Program-made: the position numbers and the translations under genes | Notes under the pieces: model-generated | Told to the model about the DNA's origin: nothing | The model's input: the letters and a program-made list of their open reading frames with translations, nothing else | The model's database searches: none | Source of the DNA: Intrasporangiaceae bacterium | GTDB lineage: Bacteria; Actinomycetota; Actinomycetes; Actinomycetales; Dermatophilaceae | Direction of reading: 5' to 3' | Length of the DNA stretch: 20,670 nucleotides | Assembly: GCA_012518475.1 (NCBI GenBank) | Contig: JAAYSB010000193.1 | Location: 1-20,670 of the forward strand | Part shown: in pieces, positions 8,366 to 16,028 of the stretch | Numbering within the stretch: the stretch's first letter is position 1 | Layout of the letters: every line of letters begins with the position of its first letter

Positions 8366-9156
8366 TGAAGTGGATCAAGAAGCACCTTCTCCTGTTCGCC
8401 GCGCTCGCAGTGCTCGGCTATCTGCTGCTGCCGAACGTCGTCGTCGCCGTCTTCTCGTTCAACAGCCCACGGGGCCGCTACAACTACGAGTGGAACGAGT
8501 TCTCCGCGGCAGCGTGGTTGGATCCCTGCGGCAACCCGGGAATCTGTGAGGCACTGGGTCTCAGCCTGCGGATCGGACTGACCGCCTCCGTCGTCGCGAC
8601 GATTCTCGGCACCCTGGTCGCCTTCGCGCTGGGTCGGCACCGGTTCCGGGGCCGCTCGGCGACGAACCTGCTCATCTTCATGCCGATGGCCACTCCCGAG
8701 GTCGTCATGGGCTCGAGCCTGCTCACGCTCTTCGTCATGGCCGGGATGCCCTCCGGCTCCCTGAACATCACCATCGCCCACATCGTGTTCTGTGTGTCCT
8801 TCGTCGTGGTCGCGGTCAAGGCCAGGGTGAGCTCCCTCGACCCCCGCCTCGAGGAGGCCGCGGCGGATCTCGGCGCCAACCCACTGCAGACGTTCCTGAG
8901 GGTGACGCTGCCGCTCGCGGCTCCGGGCATCGCGGCCGGGGCGCTGCTGGCGTTCTCGCTGAGCTTCGACGACTACATCATCACCAACTTCAACGCGAGC
9001 CCGTCCTCGATCACCTTCCCCATGTATGTCTGGGGTGCTGCCCAGCGCGGCACACCGGTCGAGATCTTCGTCGTCGGCACGGTGATGTTCCTCGTCGCTC
9101 TCTCCATCGTCGTCATCGGTCAGATCCTCAGTAGTCGTCGAGAACGGAAGGCGTGA
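8365..9156 (+). CDS. Polyamine ABC transporter permease (PotC/PotI-like)
   Basis: A 263-residue second permease of the importer, with an N-terminal membrane segment (about 8-32) and some five more. The EAA loop is LEEAAADLGANPLQTFLRV (162-180), followed by PLAAPG. SFDDYIITNF matches the conserved region after the loop in PotC proteins. It begins inside the stop of the first permease and ends six bases before the saccharopine-dehydrogenase-like gene, so transport and enzyme genes look co-transcribed. Confidence 0.94.
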   Translation: MKWIKKHLLLFAALAVLGYLLLPNVVVAVFSFNSPRGRYNYEWNEFSAAAWLDPCGNPGICEALGLSLRIGLTASVVATILGTLVAFALGRHRFRGRSATNLLIFMPMATPEVVMGSSLLTLFVMAGMPSGSLNITIAHIVFCVSFVVVAVKARVSSLDPRLEEAAADLGANPLQTFLRVTLPLAAPGIAAGALLAFSLSFDDYIITNFNASPSSITFPMYVWGAAQRGTPVEIFVVGTVMFLVALSIVVIGQILSSRRERKA

Positions 9157-9162
9157 TCAGCC

Positions 9163-10455
9163 ATGCGGGTCCTCATGATCGGAGCCGGGGGAGTGGGGGA
9201 CGCCGCGGCCAAGATCGCCGCAGAGCGTGACTTCTTCGAGCAGTGGGTCGTCGCGGACTACGACCTGGCGCGGGCCCAGGCCACGGTGGACGCGGCGGTC
9301 GCCCGGCGGGACGGGGAAGATCGCTTCCTCGCCGCGCAGGTCGATGCGAGCAACGAGAAGGCAGTTGCCGAGCTCGCCCGGGAGCACCGGGCCACGCACG
9401 TCTTCAACGCCGTCGACCCGCGCTTCGTCATGCCCATCTTCAACGGGGCGTTCGATGCCGGTGCGGACTACCTCGACATGGCGATGAGCCTGTCGAAGCG
9501 ACACCCGGACGAGCCCTACAGCAAGGTCGGGGTCAAGCTCGGTGACGAGCAGTTCGCCCAGGACCAGCGGTGGGAGGAGGCCGGTCGCCTCGCCCTGCTC
9601 GGCATCGGTGTCGAGCCGGGTCTTTCGGACGTCTTCGCCAAGTACGCCGCCGATCACCTGTTCTCGCACATCGACGAGCTCGGCACCCGGGACGGTGCCA
9701 ACCTCGTCATCCGTGACGAGGACGGCAACGAGGTGTTCGCCCCCGGCTTCTCGATGTGGACGATCATCGAGGAGTGCCTCAACCCGCCGGTCGTGTGGGA
9801 GCGCTCGCGCGAGTTCGAGGAGGACCAGGGGTGGTTCACCCTGCCGCCGTTCAGCGAGCCGGAGGTCTTCGAGTTCCCGGAGGGCATCGGTCCGGTCGAG
9901 TGCGTCCACGTCGAGCATGAGGAGGTCCTCCTCATGCCGCGCTGGCTGGATGCCGACCGGGTCACCTTCAAGTACGGGCTCGGCGAGGAGATGATCGCCA
10001 TGCTCAAGATGCTCAACACCCTCGGCCTCGACAGCACCGAGAAGATCGACGTCAAGGGAGTCCAGGTCAGCCCTCGCGACGTCGTCGCCGCCGTCCTGCC
10101 CGATCCGGCGACGATCGGCCCCCGCATGGAGGGCAAGACGTGCGCCGGCGTGTATGTGACGGGAACCGGCAAGGGGACCGACAGCGCAGGCAACGACAGG
10201 GACGGTCAGCCCCGGTCGGTCTACCTCTACCACGTCAGCGACAACGCCGACACGATGCGCGACTACGACGCCCAGTGCGTCGTCTGGCAGACCGCCGTCA
10301 ACCCGGTGGTGGCGCTGGAGCTGCTGGCCAACGGCACCTGGGCCGGGGCCGGCATCCTCGGGCCCGAGGCCTTCGACGCCGTGCCGTTCCTCGAGCTGCT
10401 CGCCGCCGACAAGCCGGAGGGATACGGGTCCCCCTGGGGGATGGAGGAGCGGTGA
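9163..10455 (+). CDS. Saccharopine dehydrogenase-like oxidoreductase
   Basis: A 430-residue protein with an N-terminal NAD(P)-binding Rossmann fold (VLMIGAGGVGDAAAKIA; GAGGVG at 7-12) and a C-terminal saccharopine-dehydrogenase-type domain. Relatives include saccharopine dehydrogenase, lysine 6-dehydrogenase and carboxy(nor)spermidine dehydrogenase, which form or split a secondary amine between an aldehyde or keto acid and an amine. Its place between the polyamine permease and the agmatinase gene suggests an amine substrate. No carboxynorspermidine decarboxylase or lysine-pathway gene is seen in the window, so the reaction is unresolved. The stop overlaps the next GTG start (GTGA). Confidence 0.85.
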   Translation: MRVLMIGAGGVGDAAAKIAAERDFFEQWVVADYDLARAQATVDAAVARRDGEDRFLAAQVDASNEKAVAELAREHRATHVFNAVDPRFVMPIFNGAFDAGADYLDMAMSLSKRHPDEPYSKVGVKLGDEQFAQDQRWEEAGRLALLGIGVEPGLSDVFAKYAADHLFSHIDELGTRDGANLVIRDEDGNEVFAPGFSMWTIIEECLNPPVVWERSREFEEDQGWFTLPPFSEPEVFEFPEGIGPVECVHVEHEEVLLMPRWLDADRVTFKYGLGEEMIAMLKMLNTLGLDSTEKIDVKGVQVSPRDVVAAVLPDPATIGPRMEGKTCAGVYVTGTGKGTDSAGNDRDGQPRSVYLYHVSDNADTMRDYDAQCVVWQTAVNPVVALELLANGTWAGAGILGPEAFDAVPFLELLAADKPEGYGSPWGMEER

Positions 10456-11519
10456 GCGGCAGCCACCACCACCCGGCCGCTCCCCGGTCCTTCACCGACC
10501 CCTTCCCCGGGAGGTACGGCCAGCAGTTCGGGCCGGACTTCACCTTTCTCGGCGTGCCCCGATGTGACCTCTCAATCCCGGAGTCGTATGCGGATGCGGA
10601 CGTGGTCATCCTCGGTGCCCCGTTCGACGGCGGCACCTCCCACCGGCCGGGAACACGGTTCGGACCGATGGCGATCCGCGGCACCGACTATCTCGGGCAC
10701 GACGGTTCGCGACCGTCGCTGGCCCTGCGCACCGACGGTCTGAAGGACCTCACCGTCGTCGACGCCGGCGACGTCGAGCTGCCACCCGGTGACATCGAGA
10801 CCACGCTTGGCAGGATCGAGGATGCGGTCGAGACCATCACCCGTGCCGGTGCGATCCCGCTCGTCCTCGGTGGCGACCACTCGATCGCCTATCCGGACGC
10901 CAAGGGTGTGGCCAACGTCCTCGGCCACGGCCGGGTCTCGATGCTCCACTTCGACGCCCACGCCGACACCGGGGACATCGAGTTCGGCTCCCTCTGGGGC
11001 CACGGGCAGCCGATGCGCCGGCTCATCGAGTCCGGTGCCCTGCGCGGTGACCGCTTCCTCCAGGTCGGCCTGCGCGGGTACTGGCCCGGACCGGAGACCC
11101 TCGGCTGGATGGCCCAGCAGAACATGCGGTCCTTCGAGATGACCGAGATCGTGCACCGCGGCCTGGAGGAGTGCCTCACCGACGCCTTCACGATCGCCAC
11201 CGACGAGTGTGACGGCGTCTTCCTCTCCGTCGACATCGACGTCTGCGACCCGGGACACGCCCCCGGGACCGGCACCCCGGAACCCGGCGGCCTGACCGCA
11301 CGTCAGCTGCTCGACGCGGTCCGGCGGATCTGCCTCGAGCTGCCCGTCGTCGGCATCGACGTCGTCGAGGTCAGCCCGCCCTATGACCACGCCGACATCA
11401 CTGCCGCTCTTGCCAACCGGGTTGTCCTCGAAGCGCTCTCGGCGATCGCCCGCAAGCGCAAGGACGAGCGGGACGGCACCACCTGGGACCCGTCCCAGCC
11501 CCTCCTCGACGGTCGATGA
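10452..11519 (+). CDS. Agmatinase/ureohydrolase family protein (SpeB-like)
   Basis: A 355-residue manganese ureohydrolase. The six expected metal ligands are all visible: H143 in GGDHS, D168, H170 and D172 in FDAHADTGD, and D261 and D263 in SVDIDVCDPGHAPG. HGQPMRRLIESG (184-195) resembles the agmatinase substrate loop. The predicted reaction is agmatine plus water to putrescine plus urea, feeding the aminotransferase and dehydrogenase here. Guanidinobutyrase or guanidinopropionase activity cannot be excluded, as these share the fold. The GTG start at 10452 overlaps the preceding stop; the upstream open frame is a shadow of that gene. The protein is longer than E. coli SpeB, mainly by an N-terminal extension containing three consecutive histidines. 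Confidence 0.88.
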   Translation: MSGSHHHPAAPRSFTDPFPGRYGQQFGPDFTFLGVPRCDLSIPESYADADVVILGAPFDGGTSHRPGTRFGPMAIRGTDYLGHDGSRPSLALRTDGLKDLTVVDAGDVELPPGDIETTLGRIEDAVETITRAGAIPLVLGGDHSIAYPDAKGVANVLGHGRVSMLHFDAHADTGDIEFGSLWGHGQPMRRLIESGALRGDRFLQVGLRGYWPGPETLGWMAQQNMRSFEMTEIVHRGLEECLTDAFTIATDECDGVFLSVDIDVCDPGHAPGTGTPEPGGLTARQLLDAVRRICLELPVVGIDVVEVSPPYDHADITAALANRVVLEALSAIARKRKDERDGTTWDPSQPLLDGR

Positions 11520-11547
11520 CCCCCTGTCCAGATCCCATCACGAGACC

Positions 11548-11553
11548 TAGGTT
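11548..11553 (+). promoter_or_regulatory. Possible -10 element of a leaderless gabD transcript
   Basis: TAGGTT fits the actinobacterial TANNNT -10 pattern and ends six bases before the ATG at 11560, so transcription could start at or near the start codon. TGTCCA lies about 17 bases upstream as a poor -35. No ribosome binding site is visible in the 40-base gap, which favours a leaderless message. Confidence 0.35.
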
Positions 11554-11559
11554 GGAACC

Positions 11560-13020
11560 ATGGCTGTGACTCAGAAGTCCGTTCTTGCATCCGTGCCGAC
11601 GCGGCTGTTCATCGGCGGTGTGTGGCGGGATGCGTCGAGCGGGGGGATGTTCGAGGTGCATGATCCGGCGACGGGTGGGGTGCTGACGTCGGTGGCGGAC
11701 GGGTCGGTCGCTGATGGCGCGGCGGCGTTGGACGCTGCGGTGGCTGCGCAGGAGGAGTGGGCGAGGTCTGCTCCGCGGGACCGCGGGGAGATGCTGCGGG
11801 CGGCATACGAGCTGGTCATCGAGCGCACTGATGAGCTGGCGCTGTTGATGACGTTGGAGATGGGCAAGCCGCTGGGGGAGGCGCGCGGTGAGGTGGTGTA
11901 TGCGGCCGAGTTCTTCCGGTGGTTCAGTGAGGAGGCGGTGCGGGTCCATGGCCGCTACGCGGTGGCTCCGAACGGGGTGACCCGGCTGGTGACGATGAAG
12001 CAGCCGGTGGGGCCGACGTTGATGATCACCCCGTGGAACTTCCCGTTGGCGATGGGCACCCGCAAGATCGGTCCGGCGCTGGCGGCGGGGTGCACGATGG
12101 TGGTCAAGCCGGCGCACGAGACGCCGTTGTCGATGCTGGCGCTGGCGCGCATCCTGGAGGAGGTGGGGGTGCCGGCCGGGGTGGTCAATGTGGTGACGAC
12201 CTCGACGTCGGGGGCGGTGTGTGAGCCGATCATCCGGGACCGGCGGCTGCGCAAGCTCACCTTCACCGGGTCCACCGCTGTGGGCAAGGTGCTCGTGGAG
12301 CAGTCCGCGGAGCAGCTGCTGCGGCTGTCGATGGAGCTGGGCGGGAACGCGCCGTTCATCGTCTTCGAGGACGCCGATGTGGATGCGGCGGTGGACGGGG
12401 CGATGCTGGCGAAGATGCGCAACATCGGTGAGGCGTGCACGGCGGCGAACCGGTTCTATGTGCACGAGTCGGTCGCGGCCGAGTTCACCGACAAGCTTGC
12501 GGCGCGGATGCGGGCGCTGACGGTGGGCAAGGGCACGAAGAAGGGGGTCGATGTCGGACCGCTCATCACCGCCAAGGCCCGCGCCGGTGTCGACGAGCTG
12601 GTCCAGGACGCCCTCTCGCGTGGCGCCAAGGCCCTCGTCGGGGGCGGTGCGGCGGAGGGGCGCGGGTTCTTCTATGAGCCGACCGTTCTGGCCGATGTCC
12701 CCATCGATGCCCGCTGCTTCACCGAGGAGATCTTCGGCCCGGTCGCACCGGTGTGCACCTTCACCAGCGAGAAGGACGTCATCGCCCAGGCCAACTCCAC
12801 CGAGTACGGCCTGGTCGGCTATGTCTTCACCAAGGACAACGCCCGCGTCCTGCGCGTGGCCGAGGCACTCGAGTTCGGGATGATCGGCATCAACACCGGC
12901 ATCGTCTCCAACCCGGCCGCACCCTTCGGCGGGGTCAAGCACTCCGGCTACGGCCGAGAAGGCGGCTTCGAGGGCATCGAGGAGTACCTCGAGACCAAGT
13001 ACGTCGGCATCGCCCTCTGA
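11560..13020 (+). CDS. gabD: Succinate-semialdehyde dehydrogenase
   Basis: A 486-residue aldehyde dehydrogenase oxidising succinic semialdehyde to succinate, the last step of GABA breakdown. N160 (PWN), the coenzyme site FTGSTAVG (235-242), general base E259 in MELGGNAP and catalytic C293 in GEACTAANR are all present, and the C-terminal GVKHSGYGREGG agrees. The gene has a clear codon-usage change: by hand count, valine codons before about 12540 are roughly 28 GTG to 7 GTC, and after it 2 GTG to 14 GTC. The second part matches the neighbours; the first does not. No frameshift accompanies the change. It lies 40 bases after the agmatinase gene and 16 before the regulator gene. Activity on other semialdehydes is possible. 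Confidence 0.92.
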   Translation: MAVTQKSVLASVPTRLFIGGVWRDASSGGMFEVHDPATGGVLTSVADGSVADGAAALDAAVAAQEEWARSAPRDRGEMLRAAYELVIERTDELALLMTLEMGKPLGEARGEVVYAAEFFRWFSEEAVRVHGRYAVAPNGVTRLVTMKQPVGPTLMITPWNFPLAMGTRKIGPALAAGCTMVVKPAHETPLSMLALARILEEVGVPAGVVNVVTTSTSGAVCEPIIRDRRLRKLTFTGSTAVGKVLVEQSAEQLLRLSMELGGNAPFIVFEDADVDAAVDGAMLAKMRNIGEACTAANRFYVHESVAAEFTDKLAARMRALTVGKGTKKGVDVGPLITAKARAGVDELVQDALSRGAKALVGGGAAEGRGFFYEPTVLADVPIDARCFTEEIFGPVAPVCTFTSEKDVIAQANSTEYGLVGYVFTKDNARVLRVAEALEFGMIGINTGIVSNPAAPFGGVKHSGYGREGGFEGIEEYLETKYVGIAL

Positions 13021-13036
13021 ACGGAGCGGCAGCGAC

Positions 13037-13747
13037 GTGGCACAGGGAGTCCGGCACCACCAGCCGGGTCGCCAGGACACCTGCGTCGCTCTGGTGCCCG
13101 TCTTCCAGGGTCTGTCCCGGGCCGACCAGCTCGAGGTCGCGACGGTGGCGACGCCCGCACACCTGTCGAGCGGCGAGCTCGTGTATGCCGCGGGCAGCGA
13201 TGTCTCCCAGCTCCTCGTGGTGCACACGGGCCGGCTCAAGATCACCCGGTCCAGCGCGGACGGTCAGGAGCGGGTGGTGCGGGTGCTCGAGCCGGGGGAC
13301 TTCGTCGGGGAGGCCGCCTTCCTCACCGGCGCCCGCCCCGACCACACCGTGACGACCCTCGAGCCGGCGAGCCTGTGCGTGTTCAAGCACGCCGACCTCG
13401 CCCGGCTCGTCGCGGCGCACCCGACCATCGCCGTGCGGATGCTCCAGGCGCTGAGCCGCCGGCTCACCGACACCGAGACCCGGCTGGCCGCGGCGACATC
13501 CACCGACGTCTCGGCCCGCCTTGCGGGCTATCTCCTCGGTCTGCCGGGCACGCACGTCGACGGCAGCGTCGAGGTGACGCTGCCGCTGGCCAAGAAGGAC
13601 ATCGCCTCCCTGCTCGACACGACGCCGGAGTCGCTCAGCCGTGCGCTTCGCAGGCTGGGCGACTCCGGGATGATCGACCAGCGTCGAGGACGCCGCATCG
13701 GGCTATCCGACGTGCACGGGCTCTCGCGCCTCGCGGACGAGGGCTGA
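13037..13747 (+). CDS. Crp/Fnr family regulator, Flp-like with two cysteines
   Basis: A 236-residue regulator with a cyclic-nucleotide-binding-like beta barrel (about 20-125), a dimer helix (about 128-150) and a C-terminal helix-turn-helix (about 183-215). The recognition helix carries TPESLSR (196-202). E198, S201 and R202 match the Glu, Ser and Arg with which E. coli FNR reads TTGAT half-sites. There are only two cysteines, C16 in DTCVALVPVF and C114, and no FNR-type iron-sulfur cysteine cluster. That resembles Lactobacillus FLP, where two cysteines form a redox disulfide. Start is GTG with GGAG (13023-13026) ten bases upstream. It follows gabD by 16 bases and overlaps the convergent metal ATPase gene by 45 bases. 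The likely target is the FNR-like box at 16029; this is inference. Confidence 0.9.
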   Translation: MAQGVRHHQPGRQDTCVALVPVFQGLSRADQLEVATVATPAHLSSGELVYAAGSDVSQLLVVHTGRLKITRSSADGQERVVRVLEPGDFVGEAAFLTGARPDHTVTTLEPASLCVFKHADLARLVAAHPTIAVRMLQALSRRLTDTETRLAAATSTDVSARLAGYLLGLPGTHVDGSVEVTLPLAKKDIASLLDTTPESLSRALRRLGDSGMIDQRRGRRIGLSDVHGLSRLADEG

Positions 13748-15676
13748 GCGGGACTGCTCCGCCAACCGGGCGGCGTCCTTGTCGCGACGGCGGATCAGCC
13801 GCATGGCGTTGAGGATGACGACGAGGACCGAGATCTCGTGCACGAGCATGCCGCTCGCCATGTGCACCACTCCACCGACGACGCCGGCGAGCAGGACAGC
13901 GACGGTGATCAGCGCGATCGCCGTGTTCTGAGCCATGTTCCACAGCGTGGCCCGGGCGATCGTGCGTGCCTGGAGCAGCTGGTCGAACCGGTTGCCGACG
14001 AGGACGACGTCTGCGGTCTGCAGTGAGACGTCCGTGCCGCCGCCCATCGCGAGACCGACATCGGCCGTGGCGATCGCCGGGGCGTCGTTGACACCGTCAC
14101 CGATCATCGCGACCTTGCGACCGCTCTCCGTGAGCCGCTTGACCTGGGCGACCTTGTCCTGCGGCAGCAGCTGGGCCGCCACGAGGTCGTCGGGACCGTC
14201 GATCCCCACCTGGGTGGCCACAGCGCCGGCGGTGTGCGCATTGTCGCCGGTGAGCATCGCGAAGTGCTTGATTCCCTTGCGCCGCAAGGCATCCAGGGCC
14301 TCGCGAGCCTCGGGACGGACCTGGTCGGTGATCGCGGCGAGCCCGGCGACGAGGCCGTCGATGACGACCCACGACACGGTGCTTCCGGCCTGCTCCAGGG
14401 CCACGGCGCGGTCGGAGAGGTGGGCGGGCGCGGCATACCCGTCGTCCGTGAGCAGCCGTTCGGAGCCCACGGCGACGGCGCGGATGGTGCCATCGTCGTC
14501 GACGAGGCCGCGGATGCCGCTGCCGGTGACGACCTCGACGCCGACGGGGGACGGGCTGAGGGTGAGTCCACGCTCCTGGGCAGCGCGCACGAGGGTGCGA
14601 CCGAGCGGGTGCTCGGAGGCCTGCTCCAGCGATCCGACGAGGCGGAGAAGGTGATCGGGCTCGACGGTGGCGTCGGTGGTGACGACATCGGTCACCTCGG
14701 GGCGCCCCTGGGTGATCGTCCCGGTCTTGTCGAGCACGAGGGTGTCCACGCGGGCCAGCCGCTCGAGGGCCTCGCCGCCCTTGATGAGGGCGCCGTGGCG
14801 AGCAGCGTTGCCCATGCCGGCGACGAGTGAGACCGGTGTGGAGATGACGAGGGCGCCGGGGCAGGCGATGACGAGGAAGGTCAGCGCGAAGCGGATGTCG
14901 CGGGTGATGACGAGGGCGAGGACCGAGGCGACGACGATCGCCGGGGTGTACCACGAGGCGAAGCGGTCGAGGAACTTCTGCGTCGAGGCCTTGGAGTCCT
15001 GCGCCTCCTCCACGAGCTCGATGATCTGGGCGAAGGTCGTGTCCTCGCCGACACGGTCGGCGGTCAGCTCGATATAGCCGCCCTCGAGGACGGTGCCGGA
15101 CCAGACCTGGTCGCCGACGTCCTTGCCGACGGCAAGGGGCTCGCCGGTGACCGCGGACTCGTCGATCGAGGCGTGCCCGTGCACGACCGTCCCGTCGACG
15201 GGGACCCGCCCGCCGGTGCGGACGACCACGCGCTCGCCGACCTCGACCTCGTCGACCGGGACGGTCACGGGGCCGTCGGCGCGCAGGACCTCGGCCTCCT
15301 GGGGAGCCAGGTCGATGAGGTCGCGCAGGGAGCGGCGGGTCTTCTCCATCGTCCGCAGCTCGAGGTAGGACCCGAAGACGAAGAGGAAGGAGACGACCGA
15401 GGACTCGACGTACTCACCGATGATGAGCGCGCCCACGACGGCGATCGTCACGAGCAGGTCGATGCTGAACTGCTTGACCTTGAGCGCCTGCCACGCGCTG
15501 ATCGCGATCGGCGTGCCGGCGAGCACCGACGCGACGACGAGGACCGCGTCGCGCAGCGTGTGGGCAGTGCCCTCACCGAGCAGATGCAGGGCCAGAGCAA
15601 GGAGGAGGAGGCCACCGGAGGCGCCGGCGACCTTGGCCTTCGAGGACAGGATGGTGCGGATCGATGAGAGGCTCAT
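13703..15676 (-). CDS. P1B-type heavy-metal transporting ATPase, CPG variant
   Basis: A 657-residue metal-exporting P-type ATPase of ZntA/CadA-like layout without an N-terminal HMA domain. Eight membrane segments are expected: pairs near 21-65 and 70-105, a pair near 245-285, and a pair near 582-625. Actuator TGEP is at 177-180, the phosphorylated aspartate D316 in DKTGT, HP in SEHPLG (H356), TGDN (476-479) and GDGVNDAP (526-533). The membrane metal site reads ACPGALVISTP, so CPG (272-274) replaces the common CPC; codons TGC-CCC-GGC are unambiguous. HE (613-614) before the last segment suggests a Zn/Cd/Pb-type rather than Cu-type pump, but the metal is not certain. ATG at 15676 has AAGGAG close upstream. 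It follows the HMA gene by 35 bases, and its end overlaps the regulator gene on the other strand. Confidence 0.94.
   Translation of the reverse strand: MSLSSIRTILSSKAKVAGASGGLLLLALALHLLGEGTAHTLRDAVLVVASVLAGTPIAISAWQALKVKQFSIDLLVTIAVVGALIIGEYVESSVVSFLFVFGSYLELRTMEKTRRSLRDLIDLAPQEAEVLRADGPVTVPVDEVEVGERVVVRTGGRVPVDGTVVHGHASIDESAVTGEPLAVGKDVGDQVWSGTVLEGGYIELTADRVGEDTTFAQIIELVEEAQDSKASTQKFLDRFASWYTPAIVVASVLALVITRDIRFALTFLVIACPGALVISTPVSLVAGMGNAARHGALIKGGEALERLARVDTLVLDKTGTITQGRPEVTDVVTTDATVEPDHLLRLVGSLEQASEHPLGRTLVRAAQERGLTLSPSPVGVEVVTGSGIRGLVDDDGTIRAVAVGSERLLTDDGYAAPAHLSDRAVALEQAGSTVSWVVIDGLVAGLAAITDQVRPEAREALDALRRKGIKHFAMLTGDNAHTAGAVATQVGIDGPDDLVAAQLLPQDKVAQVKRLTESGRKVAMIGDGVNDAPAIATADVGLAMGGGTDVSLQTADVVLVGNRFDQLLQARTIARATLWNMAQNTAIALITVAVLLAGVVGGVVHMASGMLVHEISVLVVILNAMRLIRRRDKDAARLAEQSRSALVREAREPVHVG
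14855..14863 (-). other. CPG transmembrane metal-site codons
   Basis: These three codons (TGC CCC GGC, read on the minus strand) encode residues 272-274 of the ATPase, where P1B pumps usually have CPC, SPC or CPH. The flanking sequence ALVISTPVSL is conserved, so alignment at this point is secure. Confidence 0.85.
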
Positions 15677-15711
15677 GGCCGGCTCCTTCCGGGGATCTGG
15701 GGTGGACGGGG

Positions 15712-15957
15712 TCAGCCGCTGACGCGGGTGCTGGTGACGGGGTAGCCGAGGGAGTCGATCGTCCCGGCGATCTTCTCGGCGGAGATGGCGGACTCGTCGA
15801 AGACGACCTTGACCTTCCCGGAGTTGAACATGACGTTGACGTCCTCGACCCCGGCCAGGCCGCCGACGCCGCCCTCGATCTTCTTGATGCACGACGGGCA
15901 GGTGAACGGCTCGGTGCGGATCGTGGCCGTGCGCGTGGTGTGGGTGGTGGCGGTCAT
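15712..15957 (-). CDS. Heavy-metal-associated (HMA) domain protein, CopZ-like
   Basis: An 81-residue single-domain metallochaperone. The metal-binding loop FTCPSCIKKIEGG has C20 and C23 spaced as CxxC, followed by the ferredoxin-like HMA fold to about residue 77. It lies 35 bases before the ATPase gene, which has no HMA domain of its own, so it probably hands metal to the pump or acts as its detached sensor domain. I chose ATG 15957 because AGAAGGGA (15966-15973) lies eight bases before it. An in-frame ATG at 16002 would add 15 residues but has no ribosome binding site and lies upstream of the predicted transcription start. Whether it binds Cu, Zn or another metal is open. Confidence 0.9.
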   Translation of the reverse strand: MTATTHTTRTATIRTEPFTCPSCIKKIEGGVGGLAGVEDVNVMFNSGKVKVVFDESAISAEKIAGTIDSLGYPVTSTRVSG

Positions 15958-16000
15958 GGTGGTGATCCCTTCTGCGATGGGGCTTTCGTTGACATCACCC

Positions 16001-16006
16001 ATTTCA
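16001..16006 (-). promoter_or_regulatory. Candidate -10 element of the HMA-ATPase operon
   Basis: TGAAAT on the minus strand matches TATAAT at four of six positions. A start about seven bases further on (near 15994) would place the FNR-like box at -41.5, the class II activator position, with a 37-base leader before the HMA ATG. The hexamer alone is weak; the spacing gives it weight. Confidence 0.4.
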
Positions 16007-16028
16007 GCCGCCGGCGCCCGATCTGTCC

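Noticed and set aside
11398..13245. A 615-codon minus-strand open frame across gabD
   Set aside because: It is the antisense shadow of gabD; the translation is Arg/His/Pro-rich without motifs, while the plus strand has the full aldehyde dehydrogenase active site.
14497..14502. Codon-level check of the ATPase for truncation or frameshift, given the missing CPC motif
   Set aside because: All downstream motifs (DKTGT, TGDN, GDGVNDAP) are in one frame, so the gene is intact and the CPG is a substitution only.
15989..15994. Perfect TTGACA on the plus strand as a -35 for the ribonuclease gene
   Set aside because: No -10-like hexamer lies 16-18 bases downstream (the sequence there is GC only), and it falls inside the leader of the HMA gene.
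15958..16002. Longer N-terminus of the HMA protein from the ATG at 16002
   Set aside because: No ribosome binding site precedes it, the added residues are not part of the HMA fold, and the ATG overlaps the candidate -10 element.
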